Positions 25,178 through 33,925 are shown, counted from the first letter of the stretch. The stretch: 64,000 nucleotides of DNA from JACPDI01 sp035463475 (GCA_035463475.1 DATHTE010000072.1:1-64000), one strand, 5' to 3'. Program-made: numbers and translations. Notes: generated by a model from the letters alone, not told the origin.

Positions 25178-26116
25178 ATGCCGATCGACCTCAATCGTCG
25201 CGCGCTGCTCCAGGGGCTTGCAGGGACGTGCGTGGCGGCCGTCTGGCCGCGAATCGCGTGGCCGCAGGGGCGCAGGACGAGGCTGATCCTTCTCGGCACG
25301 GGGGGCGGGCCGCGACCCCGAAAGAACTCGTCCGCCTCGGCCCAGGTCATCATCATCGACGACAGCGCTTACGTGATTGACTGCGGAGACGGTGTCGCGC
25401 GGCAACTGGCATCGAGCGGCGTGTCGCTCAGCGCCGTTCGGCATGTGTTCCTCACCCACCATCACTCGGATCACAACGCCGACTACGGGAATCTCCTCCT
25501 GCTCGGGTGGGCCTCCGGCCTGAATACCCGGGTGGACACGTGGGGGCCGCCGCCGCTGGAAAAGATGACCCGCTTGTTCCTGGAGATGAATGCGTACGAC
25601 ATCGAGACCCGCATCGCGGACGAGGGACGGCCCGCGCTTGCGCCGCTCGTGCATGCCCACGAACTGACCGAGGCCGGCACGGTGATGCAAGACGACAAGG
25701 TCAAGGTCACCGCGGCGCTGGTTCCTCACCCGCTCGTCTCCCCCGCGTTTGCCTTCCGGTTCGACACGGTTGACCGGTCCATCGTGATCTCCGGGGACAC
25801 CGCGCGCTCCGACAGCCTCGTGGCGCTCGCGCGAGGCGCGGACGTCCTGGTGCACGAGGCGATCTTCCCGGCGGCGATCGATCGCCTGGCCGCGAGACTC
25901 CCTCACGCAAAACGGTTGAGACAACACCTGGTGGACAGCCACACGTCGGCTGAGGACTGCGGGCGGGTTGCGGAGGCCGCCGGGGTGAAGACCCTCGTGC
26001 TTTCTCACCTCGTGCCGCCCGACGATCCGGCGATAACCGACGCCATGTGGATCGACGCGGCACGCGCGCACTTCCGGGGCACCGTGATCCTCGGGAAGGA
26101 CCTGCTGGAGATCTGA
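25178..26116 (+). CDS. Tat-exported MBL-fold metallo-hydrolase (RNase Z/arylsulfatase-like)
   Basis: A 312-residue enzyme. The N-terminus NRRALLQGLAG followed by a hydrophobic stretch is a twin-arginine signal, so export occurs folded. The metallo-beta-lactamase fold shows LLGTGGGP, the zinc motif THHHSDHNAD (HxHxDH), ISGDTARS with the bridging Asp, and a final LSHLVPPDD His. The closest layout is the RNase Z/ElaC-like or phosphodiesterase/arylsulfatase branch; periplasmic targeting argues for a phosphodiester or sulfate-ester substrate rather than tRNA. The promoter and ribosome-binding site are clear. Confidence 0.88.
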   Translation: MPIDLNRRALLQGLAGTCVAAVWPRIAWPQGRRTRLILLGTGGGPRPRKNSSASAQVIIIDDSAYVIDCGDGVARQLASSGVSLSAVRHVFLTHHHSDHNADYGNLLLLGWASGLNTRVDTWGPPPLEKMTRLFLEMNAYDIETRIADEGRPALAPLVHAHELTEAGTVMQDDKVKVTAALVPHPLVSPAFAFRFDTVDRSIVISGDTARSDSLVALARGADVLVHEAIFPAAIDRLAARLPHAKRLRQHLVDSHTSAEDCGRVAEAAGVKTLVLSHLVPPDDPAITDAMWIDAARAHFRGTVILGKDLLEI

Positions 26117-26135
26117 GCGCGACCAGAGAGCGACC

Positions 26136-26444
26136 ATGGCCGACACAGTGGCAGCCCTCGTGCTGCTCTTCGCCGGTGTCATCGTCGTCATCATTGCGTG
26201 GACGATCGTGCGAGCCGTCCAGATGACCGCGTCGAAGGCCAGCGCCCTGCAACGACGGCTCGCACCGCTGATGGCGGCGATGCGAGAAAGCAGGACACCG
26301 CCGCCGGACGAGATCAGGACGCTCGCAGCGGACCCCGAGACGCGGGTCGCAGTGTACCGCCTGTTGCGGCAGGCGGGGCGACTGGATTTGTTTCCTCCCG
26401 AGTACGCCACTCCCGCGGCGCTCGCCGAGGATGACGCGGACTAG
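26136..26444 (+). CDS. Small single-pass membrane protein of unknown function
   Basis: A 102-residue protein: one N-terminal membrane helix (about 5-27), then a soluble helical part rich in Arg and Ala, ending in a Leu-rich segment (VAVYRLLRQAGRLDLFPPEY) and an acidic tail (LAEDDAD). ATG at 26136 follows AGAGAG. It may be co-transcribed with the hydrolase 19 nt upstream. No family is recognised. Confidence 0.68.
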   Translation: MADTVAALVLLFAGVIVVIIAWTIVRAVQMTASKASALQRRLAPLMAAMRESRTPPPDEIRTLAADPETRVAVYRLLRQAGRLDLFPPEYATPAALAEDDAD

Positions 26445-26454
26445 CGTCCACTAG

Positions 26455-26874
26455 ATGGCATTGAGCGCCTTCGGTGACAAGTCGGTCCCGCCCGCGGAAC
26501 CAGCCCTGCGGAAGACGCTCGGCAGGACCGCCGCGCTCTGGATGGACCTGAAACGCGACCTGGCTGCGGCGCACGGCCCGCTCGTCGAAGAATGGAACTT
26601 CGCGGGCAACGCGTACGGCTGGTCCTTGCGGCTCAAGCAGAAGAAGCGGGCCATCGTGTACATGACGCCCTGTGACGGGTACTTTCTGGCGTCGCTCGCA
26701 CTGGGAGAGAAGGCGTGCGCGGCAGCACGCGACCAAGGGCTCCCCGCTCCGCTGCTCGCGATCATCGACGCGGCGCCAAAGTACGCCGAGGGACGCGGCA
26801 TACGAATTCCGGTGCGGAGCAGGAACGACCTCAGGAAAGTCAAGGACCTTGCGGCTGTCAAAGTCGCGAACTGA
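26455..26874 (+). CDS. DUF3788 family protein
   Basis: A 139-residue soluble protein of the DUF3788 type. Features are SAFGDKSVPP at the start, LVEEWNFAGNAYGWSLRLKQKKRAIVYMTPCDGYFLASLALG in the centre (given here only as the 73-115 region) and RIPVRSRNDLRKVKDLAAVK at the end. The fold resembles YdhG/DUF1801-like small proteins that bind a ligand or protein through the central beta-sheet. The function is unknown. It starts 10 nt after the preceding stop. Confidence 0.8.
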   Translation: MALSAFGDKSVPPAEPALRKTLGRTAALWMDLKRDLAAAHGPLVEEWNFAGNAYGWSLRLKQKKRAIVYMTPCDGYFLASLALGEKACAAARDQGLPAPLLAIIDAAPKYAEGRGIRIPVRSRNDLRKVKDLAAVKVAN

Positions 26875-27042
26875 GTCGTCGTCGCGCGCAGAGGAGGCAG
26901 GCTCACGCGCCCTCACGTACGCTAGCATCCCGCGTGTGACGACGGGGCTGGGCGCCGCGTTCGAACCGGGCGCACGATGGCGCCGGGAGGCCGCGCGGGC
27001 TCATGCCGCGCACAACAGCCGAGACAGCACGGGAGGAGGCGA

Positions 27043-27357
27043 ATGATCGCACGACAATGGCACGGACGCGTGCCATCCGAGAAAGCGGACGACTACCACC
27101 AGTACCTGCTCGCCACGGGGCTTGCGGAGTACGCCTCGACGCCCGGTAATCGCGGCGTCTGGGTCTTCCGACGAACGGAGGGAGGCGTGACGCACTTCCT
27201 CCTGACGACGCTGTGGGAATCGGTGGACGCGATCAAGCGCTTCGCGGGCGAGGACTACCAGCTCGCGCGCTATTACCCCGCCGACGACGATTACCTGCTG
27301 GAGCGCGAGCCGTTCGTGATGCACTACGAGGTCGTGCTGTACGAAGATCCGCGATGA
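27043..27357 (+). CDS. Small ABM-like protein, paralogue of 22267-22584
   Basis: A 104-residue ferredoxin-fold protein with strand IARQWHGRVPSE, helix, strand FLLTTLWESVDAIKRF and final strand HYEVVLYED. It shares RxWHG, SVDAxxxFAGxDY and the terminal HYE with the protein at 22267. GGGAGGAGG (27031-27039) is one of the strongest ribosome-binding sites in the window and fixes the ATG at 27043. It is probably a small oxygenase or stress protein; the substrate is unknown. Confidence 0.82.
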   Translation: MIARQWHGRVPSEKADDYHQYLLATGLAEYASTPGNRGVWVFRRTEGGVTHFLLTTLWESVDAIKRFAGEDYQLARYYPADDDYLLEREPFVMHYEVVLYEDPR

Positions 27358-27401
27358 GCGCCGGCCCGAACGAAATCCACAGCCCCGCCGTCTAACGTCA
27401 G

Positions 27402-29858
27402 GTGGAAACCTTCCTCAAGGACCTCAGGCAGTCCCTGCGCATGTTCGCGCAGAGTCCTGCATTCTCGCTGGCGGCTGTTGCCGCGCTGACCCTCGGCATC
27501 GGCGCCAACACGGCAATCTTCTCCGTCGTGAACGCCGTGCTGCTGAAACCCGTATCGGTCCCGGAGCCGGACCGCCTCGTCGTCTTCATGAACACCTCGC
27601 CGCAGGGCTCGGGACCGGCGGCATCCCCGGCCAAGTTCCAGCACTACCGCGAACAGAGCGCCGTCGTGCAGCACGTCTCCGTCTTCAACGACGGCATGGT
27701 GAACTTCACGGGGGGCAGCTTCCCCGAACAGCTCCGCTCGGGCCAGGTCTCGGCCGAATTCTTCCGGCTCTTCGGCGCGCCCGTCGTCCGCGGCCGCACG
27801 TTCACGCCCGACGAGGATTTGCCTCGTGGCGACCGCGTCGCGGTGCTGAGCCACCAGCTGTGGGTCACGCGCTTCGGCAGCGACCCCGACATCGTCGGGA
27901 AGACGATCTCGCTGAGCGGCGAGCCGCACACAATCGTGGGCGTGCTGGGCGACTTCGACTTCGACGAGTTCGGGCCCACGCCGCAGGTCTGGCTGCCGTT
28001 CCAGCTCGATCCGAACACCGCCGACCAGGGGCACTATTTCCGGGCGGCGGCCCGATTGAAACCGGGCGTCACGCTCGCGCAGGCGCAGGCGCGGCTGCGC
28101 CTCTCGGCCGACGACTACCGGCGCAAATATCCGAACGCGCTCGGCCCCAACGCCAGCTTCACCGTGGAACCTGTCCGCGAAGTGCTGGTCAGGAACGTCC
28201 GCTCCTCGCTGTTCGTGCTCGCCGGCGCGGTGAGCTTCGTGCTGCTGATTGCGTGCGCGAACGTGGCCAACCTGCTGCTCGTGAGGGCGACCAGCCGGCG
28301 GCGCGAGATCGCGATTCGCGCCGCGATGGGCGGCTCCAGGGGGCGCATCGTCCGGCAGTTGCTCACCGAGAGCGTCGTGCTCTCCCTCGCGGGGGGCGCG
28401 CTCGGACTCCTGCTCGGCGTCGTCGGCATTCGCGCGCTGCTCGCCGTGAACACCGCTGGCCTGCCGCGCGTCGGCGAGAACGGTGTCCTCGTCGGCGTCG
28501 ATTGGCGCGTGCTCGGCTTCGCGCTGCTCGTGTCGGTGGGCACCGGCGTGATCTTCGGCCTCATCCCGGCGCTCCAGAGCGCGAAAACCGATCTCACGAC
28601 GACGCTCAAAGAGAGCAGCGGCCGGTCAGGCACCGGGTTCCGCCAGAACAAGGCGCGCTCGATCCTCGTGGTCACCGAAGTGGCCCTCGCGCTGGTGCTC
28701 CTCATCGGCTCGGCGCTCCTCATTCGTACGGCCGTGGCGCTGAATCGCGTGGACCCCGGCTTCGACTCCCGCAACGTGCTGACGATGCGGATGTCGCTGA
28801 CGGGACCGCGCTTCCTGCAGTCGGAGAGCGTGTCGCGGATGGTCCGTGACGCGTCCGAACGCGTGCGCAGGGTGCCGGGCGTCGTCGAAGTCAGCGCGAC
28901 GTGCTGCGTGCCGCTCGAAGGAGGCTACGGTCTGCCGTTCCGGATCGTCGGTCGCCCGTCCGAAGGGCCGTTCCACGGCGGGGGCGGATGGTACACGGTG
29001 TCTCCAGGCTATTTCGAGGTGTTCAGGATCCCGCTGAAGCGCGGCCGGACGTTCACGGACCGCGACGACAGCCGCTCACCGGCGGTCGTGATCATCAACG
29101 AAGCGATGGCGCGGCAGTTCTGGCAGAAGGGTGACCCGCTGAACGATCGGCTCGTGATCGGGCGTGGCGTCATGAAGGAGTTCGCCGACGAGCCCGAGCG
29201 CCAGATCATCGGCATCGTCGGCGACACGCGCGACGGCGGGTTGAACAACGACCCGCAGCCGATGATGTACATTCCCCAGGCGCAGGTGCCCGACCCCGTG
29301 AACGCGCTCAACGTGAAGATCTCGACGATGGCGTGGGTCGTGCGGACCGAGGTCGAGCCCCACACCGTGAGCACGCAGGTGCAGGAGCAACTCCGCCAGG
29401 CCACCGGGCTGCCCGTCTCGAACGTTCGATCCATGGATGAAGTCGTGACGCGGTCCACGTCGCGCGAGCGGTTCAACATGTGGCTGATGACGGTGTTCGG
29501 CGGTTGCGCGCTGCTGCTGGCCGCGATCGGCATCTACGGCTTGATGGCGTACTCGGTGGAGCAGCGGACGCAGGAGATCGGCATCCGGCTCGCGCTCGGC
29601 GCGCCGGCCGACAAGGTCAGGAACATGGTCGTGTCACAGGGAATGCGCCTGGCGATCGCGGGGATTCTGATCGGGCTGGTCGCGGCGCTGGGTCTCGCGC
29701 GCGTCATGGCGACGTTTCTGTTCGGCGTCGGCGTGCGGGATCCGATGGCGTTCGTGGGCGTGCCGGTGTTGCTGACCATCGTTGCGCTGCTGGCCGTCTG
29801 GTTCCCCGCGCGTCGCGGCAGCCGCATCGACCCGTTGGTTGCGCTTCGGTACGAATAG
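27402..29858 (+). CDS. ADOP-type duplicated FtsX permease
   Basis: An 818-residue MacB-like permease made of two FtsX units. Unit 1 has a membrane helix (about 20-40, SLAAVAALTLGIGANTAIF), a periplasmic MacB-PCD domain (about 55-260) and three helices with the coupling motif TSRRREIAIRAAMGGSRGR. Unit 2 repeats this, with the coupling motif EQRTQEIGIRLALGAPADK near 710. This is the 'acidobacterial duplicated orphan permease' type, which typically has no ATPase gene beside it, as here. The GTG start at 27402 is not preceded by a clear ribosome-binding site. It presumably exports an unknown substrate with an ATPase encoded elsewhere. Confidence 0.9.
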   Translation: METFLKDLRQSLRMFAQSPAFSLAAVAALTLGIGANTAIFSVVNAVLLKPVSVPEPDRLVVFMNTSPQGSGPAASPAKFQHYREQSAVVQHVSVFNDGMVNFTGGSFPEQLRSGQVSAEFFRLFGAPVVRGRTFTPDEDLPRGDRVAVLSHQLWVTRFGSDPDIVGKTISLSGEPHTIVGVLGDFDFDEFGPTPQVWLPFQLDPNTADQGHYFRAAARLKPGVTLAQAQARLRLSADDYRRKYPNALGPNASFTVEPVREVLVRNVRSSLFVLAGAVSFVLLIACANVANLLLVRATSRRREIAIRAAMGGSRGRIVRQLLTESVVLSLAGGALGLLLGVVGIRALLAVNTAGLPRVGENGVLVGVDWRVLGFALLVSVGTGVIFGLIPALQSAKTDLTTTLKESSGRSGTGFRQNKARSILVVTEVALALVLLIGSALLIRTAVALNRVDPGFDSRNVLTMRMSLTGPRFLQSESVSRMVRDASERVRRVPGVVEVSATCCVPLEGGYGLPFRIVGRPSEGPFHGGGGWYTVSPGYFEVFRIPLKRGRTFTDRDDSRSPAVVIINEAMARQFWQKGDPLNDRLVIGRGVMKEFADEPERQIIGIVGDTRDGGLNNDPQPMMYIPQAQVPDPVNALNVKISTMAWVVRTEVEPHTVSTQVQEQLRQATGLPVSNVRSMDEVVTRSTSRERFNMWLMTVFGGCALLLAAIGIYGLMAYSVEQRTQEIGIRLALGAPADKVRNMVVSQGMRLAIAGILIGLVAALGLARVMATFLFGVGVRDPMAFVGVPVLLTIVALLAVWFPARRGSRIDPLVALRYE

Positions 29859-29871
29859 TGACGATTCGCAC

Positions 29872-29915
29872 ATTTGTGGCAGCCACGAAATCCGCAATTT
29901 GTGGCTGCCGCAAAT
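29872..29915. repeat. Large near-perfect inverted repeat after the ADOP permease
   Basis: Arms at 29872-29891 and 29897-29915 are near-exact complements of each other, with only a 5-nt spacer. Each arm also holds a small palindrome of the type GTGGCAGCCAC. The whole would fold into a stem of about 19 bp directly after the permease stop. It is AT-richer than its surroundings. It may act as a terminator without a U-tract or be a mobile palindromic repeat. Confidence 0.65.
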
Positions 29916-29982
29916 ACCGCCCAGCTTGATATCCAAGACTGGCGCACCGACAATCGTCGTTTGCTCCCCAGCACCGAACCTG

Positions 29983-32334
29983 ATGAGGTTTCTGCGTCCG
30001 GCTACTGCTCTGCTCGCGCTTGCCTGCACGTTGGCGCCCGTTCGGCCGCTCTTCGCGGCGGCTGAAATCGTGCTCTATGCATCCGACGCCGCGACCCTCA
30101 GCGGCGGGTGGAGGCGCGAAGCTGACGCCACCGCCGCGCAAGGTACGCGGCTCCGGCACCCGAACGGCGGCGCGGCGAAGCTCGGCGCGGCGCTCGCGTC
30201 TCCGGTGAACTACTTCGAGATCACCTTCGACGCGGAAGCCGGCGTGCCATATCGGCTGTGGATGCGCGGCCGGGCCGACGGCAACTACTGGGGCAACGAC
30301 TCGGTGTTCGTGCAGTTCAGCGGATCGGTGGACGCGAACGGCGCGGCGATCCATCGCATCGGCACGACGTCGGCCGCCATCGTGAACCTCGAGGACTGCA
30401 GCGGCTGCGGCCTCTCGGGCTGGGGCTGGCAGGACAACGGCTACGGCGCCGGCGTCCTCGGAGGCGTCATTCGCTTCGCCGCCTCCGGCGCCCAGCGTAT
30501 CCGCGTGCAGACGCGCGAAGACGGGTTCGCTATCGACCAGATCGTGCTGTCTCCGTCTCGCTTTCTCACCGCCTCTCCGGGTGCGCTGAAGAACGACTCG
30601 ACGATCCTGCCGCCGGATGGCTCGGCAGTCGTACAGCTGGTTCGCGGACCGTACCTCCAGCAAGTGACCGGATCGTCGGCGAAGGTCGTCTGGGCGACGC
30701 GGGAGCCAGACGCGAGCGAGCTCCGGTACTCGTCCTCCGCGGGCTCCTTCGTGGTCCCCGCGACGACGACGCTGTTCCCGGCGAGCACGACGGGGCTCGG
30801 CTTCGACTACTATCAGCACGTCGCCGACGCGGCCTCGCTCCGGGCGTCAACGACGTACACGTACGACGTGTTCACCGGCGGCATCGACGCGACGCCGGCC
30901 CGCACCTTCCAGCTGACGACGGCGCCGGCCCCGACCTCCACGGCGACGGTGCGTTTCGTGGCGTTCGGGGACAGCGGCGTCGGATCTTCCGCGCAGCGCA
31001 ATCTCGCGGCACGAATCGCCGCCGATACGTTCGACCTCGCGCTGCACGGAGGAGACGTCGCCTACGGCAGCGCCGACGGGCTCGGCGGCGGAACGTTCCA
31101 GACGCTGAACGACTGGTTCTTCGACATCTACGCCGCCTGGCTGCACCGCCGCCCGATGTGGCCGTCGATGGGCAACCACGACAGCCGATCGACGAACGGC
31201 GACGGGCGCCCGTACCGCGCGATGTTCGACCTGCCAGGCAACGAGAGGTATTACAGCTTCGACTGGGGGCTGGCGCATTTCGTGACGCTCGATACGGAGC
31301 TGAGCTTTCAGGACGTGACGCGCCGGCAGGCCCAGCTCGACTGGCTCGACGCGGATCTCGCGTCGACCGATCGGCCATGGAAGATCGCGTTCTTCCACCG
31401 GTCCCCTTTCAGCGCCGGCGGCGAGCACGGATCCGACCTTGCCGTGCGCCAGGCGTTCGCGCCGATCTTCGAGCGGCACGGGGTACAACTCGTGTTGTCG
31501 GCCCACGAGCACGTGTACGAACGCACCACGCCGCAACTCACCACGGCGGGAGGCCAGCCAGTGGTCTACGTGGTGACCGGCGGCGGCGGCGGGCCGCTCT
31601 ATCCCGCGGGCACCGGTTCCTGGACCGCCGCATCCGCCTCGCGGCACCACTACGTGCGCGGCGCCATCTCGGATTGCACTCTGCGGCTGGAAGCGGTGGA
31701 CACGAACGGCGGCGTGTTCGACGCCACGACCCTCGATCGGTGCGGCACATCACCGCCGCCCGCGGATCCCGATGTCGTGATCTATGCGGCGGACATCGCC
31801 GCAGGCGGCCTGCTGGCCGGCAACTGGGCGCCGCTGTCGGACGCCACCGCCGCGGCCGGAACGGCGCTGCGAAATCCTGACCGCGCCGCCGCCAAGGTCG
31901 CCACGGCGCTCCCCGCGCCTGCGGACTACTTCGAATACACGTTCGACGCCCAAGCCGGAAAACCGTATCGTCTCTGGATGCGCGGGCGCGCGACGAGCAA
32001 CTACTGGGGCAACGACTCCGTGTTCGTGCAGTTCGACAGGTCCGTGACCTCCTCGGGCGCCGCGACGTTCCGAATCGGGACGACGTCGGCGGCCGAGGTG
32101 AACCTCGAGGAGTGCAGCGGCTGCGGCCTCTCGGGATGGGGCTGGCAGGACAACGGCTGGGGGAACGGCGTCCTCGGGCCGCTGGTGTACTTCGCGACGA
32201 GCGGACCCCAGCGGATGCGCGTGCAGGTGCGCGAGGACGGATTCGTGATCGACCAGATCGTCTTCAGCCCCGCTCGCTTCCTGACGAGCGCGCCCGGAGC
32301 GAAGAAGAACGACACCACCATCCTGCCCCGCTGA
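29983..32334 (+). CDS. Exported purple-acid-phosphatase-like metallophosphoesterase flanked by duplicated modules
   Basis: A 783-residue protein with a signal peptide (LLALACTLAPVRPLFAAA). Domains in order are a beta-rich module (about 27-210), an Fn3-like purple-acid-phosphatase N-domain (about 215-310), a metallophosphoesterase core (about 322-560) and a second copy of the first module (about 597-783). Metal ligands are Asp330 (FGDSGVG), Asp358 (GGDVAYG), Asn398/His399 (GNHD), His472 (FFHRSP) and His508/His510 (SAHEHVYE). The Tyr of purple acid phosphatases (GDVAYG) is present, suggesting a two-metal phosphomonoesterase or phosphodiesterase acting outside the cytoplasm. The flanking modules may bind a surface polymer. 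Confidence 0.88.
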   Translation: MRFLRPATALLALACTLAPVRPLFAAAEIVLYASDAATLSGGWRREADATAAQGTRLRHPNGGAAKLGAALASPVNYFEITFDAEAGVPYRLWMRGRADGNYWGNDSVFVQFSGSVDANGAAIHRIGTTSAAIVNLEDCSGCGLSGWGWQDNGYGAGVLGGVIRFAASGAQRIRVQTREDGFAIDQIVLSPSRFLTASPGALKNDSTILPPDGSAVVQLVRGPYLQQVTGSSAKVVWATREPDASELRYSSSAGSFVVPATTTLFPASTTGLGFDYYQHVADAASLRASTTYTYDVFTGGIDATPARTFQLTTAPAPTSTATVRFVAFGDSGVGSSAQRNLAARIAADTFDLALHGGDVAYGSADGLGGGTFQTLNDWFFDIYAAWLHRRPMWPSMGNHDSRSTNGDGRPYRAMFDLPGNERYYSFDWGLAHFVTLDTELSFQDVTRRQAQLDWLDADLASTDRPWKIAFFHRSPFSAGGEHGSDLAVRQAFAPIFERHGVQLVLSAHEHVYERTTPQLTTAGGQPVVYVVTGGGGGPLYPAGTGSWTAASASRHHYVRGAISDCTLRLEAVDTNGGVFDATTLDRCGTSPPPADPDVVIYAADIAAGGLLAGNWAPLSDATAAAGTALRNPDRAAAKVATALPAPADYFEYTFDAQAGKPYRLWMRGRATSNYWGNDSVFVQFDRSVTSSGAATFRIGTTSAAEVNLEECSGCGLSGWGWQDNGWGNGVLGPLVYFATSGPQRMRVQVREDGFVIDQIVFSPARFLTSAPGAKKNDTTILPR
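30061..30612 (+). repeat. First copy of the duplicated module in the phosphoesterase gene
   Basis: It encodes about 184 residues sharing long blocks with the C-terminal copy: RLWMRGRA, NYWGNDSVFVQF, RIGTTSAA, CSGCGLSGWGWQDNG, REDGFxIDQIVxSPxRFLT. The conserved Cys pair and Trp residues are unusual for a beta-sandwich sugar-binding domain. Confidence 0.85.
31771..32331 (+). repeat. Second copy of the duplicated module in the phosphoesterase gene
   Basis: It encodes about 187 residues, most of them identical to the N-terminal copy in the central blocks, and lies downstream of the catalytic core. Identity is highest in the NYWGNDSVFVQF and CSGCGLSGWGWQDNG regions at both the protein and DNA level, so the duplication is either recent or kept uniform by conversion. 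Confidence 0.85.
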
Positions 32335-32353
32335 GGAAGGGTAAGATGCGGCC

Positions 32354-32887
32354 ATGAAGATCATTGTTATCGGCGTCGGCCTTCTTCTCGCAGGAGCGTT
32401 CCCTCAGCACGAACACCAAGCGGCCGGCACGGCGAAGGGGCTCGCAATTCCCTCCGCCGTGACCGCCGAACACCACCACCTGATGGCGGCGCTCGAGGAA
32501 GCGGTGACCGTGCCGGGCGCGGTCGGCCAGGCAGCCGAGGGCGTTAAACGCGTGCTGCAGCCGCACTTCGCCTCGGAGGAGGAGTACGCGCTGCCGCCGC
32601 TCGCCGCGCTCGCGCCGCTTGCCGCCGGCAAGCCGTCGCCGGACGACAAGGCAACCATGGAAAAGGCGAAGTGGCTCAAGGACAACATGCCCAGGATGAT
32701 GGCCGAGCACAAAACCATCGTGGAGGCGCTCGACAAGCTTGAAGCCGCGGCCAGGGCGGAGAACAAACCGGCGCAGGTCGAGTTTGTCGAAATGCTGAAA
32801 CAGCACGCCACGTTCGAAGAGCAGATCATGTATCCGGCGGCGATCCTGGTGGGGGAGTACCTGCAGGCGGCGCACGCGCGTCACTGA
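32354..32887 (+). CDS. Exported hemerythrin-domain protein
   Basis: A 177-residue protein with a short signal-like N-terminus (MKIIVIGVGLLLAGAF) and a four-helix hemerythrin domain. The expected ligands are seen in order: His in EHHHLM, His/Glu in HFASEEEYALPP, His in EHKTIVEAL, and His/Glu in HATFEEQIMYPA. Such proteins bind O2 or NO at a di-iron centre, or sense iron and oxygen. An exported form is less usual than cytoplasmic ones; if the N-terminus is a true signal, it would act in the periplasm. It lies 19 nt after the phosphoesterase gene. Confidence 0.85.
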   Translation: MKIIVIGVGLLLAGAFPQHEHQAAGTAKGLAIPSAVTAEHHHLMAALEEAVTVPGAVGQAAEGVKRVLQPHFASEEEYALPPLAALAPLAAGKPSPDDKATMEKAKWLKDNMPRMMAEHKTIVEALDKLEAAARAENKPAQVEFVEMLKQHATFEEQIMYPAAILVGEYLQAAHARH

Positions 32888-32942
32888 CAGCACGGCCGCG
32901 TTGCGCCACCAGCGGCGCGACGTCGCGTCGCGCGAGATGTGA

Positions 32943-33869
32943 TTACGCGGGCGAGGCCCTCTCGCGCATGAGCGCGCGCGCCAGGCCCAGCCAGGAATAG
33001 TCGATGCGGCTCGATCGATCGTAGGCGTCAGCGTCCGGCGTGGGCATGCGGCGCCGCAGGTCGAGCCGCACCTCCTCGACGAAACGCTCGCACCGCTGCT
33101 CGTCATTCAGGTCGGCGCGGCGCAGCAGGGCGCGCGCCAGCGCGGCCCATTCGTCGAGGCGCTCCAGGAGCTCATCGGCGTGCGTTCGGACGTCGTTGAA
33201 CGGGCCGAAGTGGGTCACGAAGATCGTCGGCGGGCTCCACGCCAGGATGCGCCGCACGCTCTCCCGCCACGCCTGCAGGTCGATGTCAGGCGGGGGCGTT
33301 GGGGGCATCACGTACGTGCCAGGCGGCCGGCGAATGCCGAGCGTGTCTCCCACGAACGCGATGCCGCTTGCCTCGTCCAGGTACGCGACGTGGTGCTTCG
33401 CGTGCCCCGGCGTGTAAGCCACGCGGAGATGGCGGCCCGCGACGACGATCCCCTCGCCCCCCTCGAGCGCGTCGATGTTCGCCGCCCGAACCGGCAGGAC
33501 TTCCCCCCACAGCCGATCCATGTCGGGGCCGTACAGCTTCGACGCGCTCGCGAGCAGGCGGGAAGGATCCGCCAGGTGCGGCGCGCCCGCCGCGTGCACG
33601 CAGACCCTCATGCGCGGGTTCGCGCGCACGAGGTGCCCGGCGGCGCCGGCATGATCGAGGTGGATGTGCGTCAGGAGGAGGTGCGTGACCTCCGCGATCG
33701 CCATGCCGCGCCTGGTCAGCTCCGCCGTCAGCGTCTCGAGCGTCGTCGTCGGCCCGGGATCGACGAGCGCCACCCCCGGAGGGCCGTGGAGGATTGCCGT
33801 CGCGATGATGTTGGCATAGCCGAGAAACCGGACGTCCGCGTAATCGAGGCCGGCGGAAAGCGCGCTCAT
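32943..33869 (-). CDS. MBL-fold metallo-hydrolase (glyoxalase II-like)
   Basis: A 308-residue cytoplasmic enzyme. The zinc-binding motif is LTHIHLDHAG (HxHxDH, about 68-77), followed by TPGHAKHHV, FVGDTLGI with the bridging Asp and THFGPF with the last His. The C-terminal third is helical. Sequence order is that of the glyoxalase II/SoxH-like branch, which hydrolyses thioesters or related bonds. ATG at 33869; a GTG directly upstream is in frame. It is divergent from clpS with a 56-nt gap. Confidence 0.88.
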   Translation of the reverse strand: MSALSAGLDYADVRFLGYANIIATAILHGPPGVALVDPGPTTTLETLTAELTRRGMAIAEVTHLLLTHIHLDHAGAAGHLVRANPRMRVCVHAAGAPHLADPSRLLASASKLYGPDMDRLWGEVLPVRAANIDALEGGEGIVVAGRHLRVAYTPGHAKHHVAYLDEASGIAFVGDTLGIRRPPGTYVMPPTPPPDIDLQAWRESVRRILAWSPPTIFVTHFGPFNDVRTHADELLERLDEWAALARALLRRADLNDEQRCERFVEEVRLDLRRRMPTPDADAYDRSSRIDYSWLGLARALMRERASPA

Positions 33870-33880
33870 CACCGCCGAAA

Positions 33881-33906
33881 ATTGTATCCCGCAACACTGC
33901 TATCAT
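33881..33906. promoter_or_regulatory. Divergent promoter region clpS / MBL hydrolase
   Basis: Plus strand: TATCAT at 33901-33906, giving a start site near 33913, just before a short CGGAG and the GTG of clpS. Minus strand: TACAAT (complement of 33881-33886), close to the MBL start. Both boxes lie in the only AT-rich part of the gap; -35 elements are weak. Confidence 0.35.
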
Positions 33907-33925
33907 TGAAAGACGGAGATCGGCG

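Noticed and set aside
24401..26410. A 669-codon minus-strand frame joining the barrel gene to sequence antisense to the MBL hydrolase
   Set aside because: Only the part from ATG 25111 has a signal peptide and barrel-like strands; the upstream extension is antisense to the hydrolase, which has a full zinc motif and a promoter.
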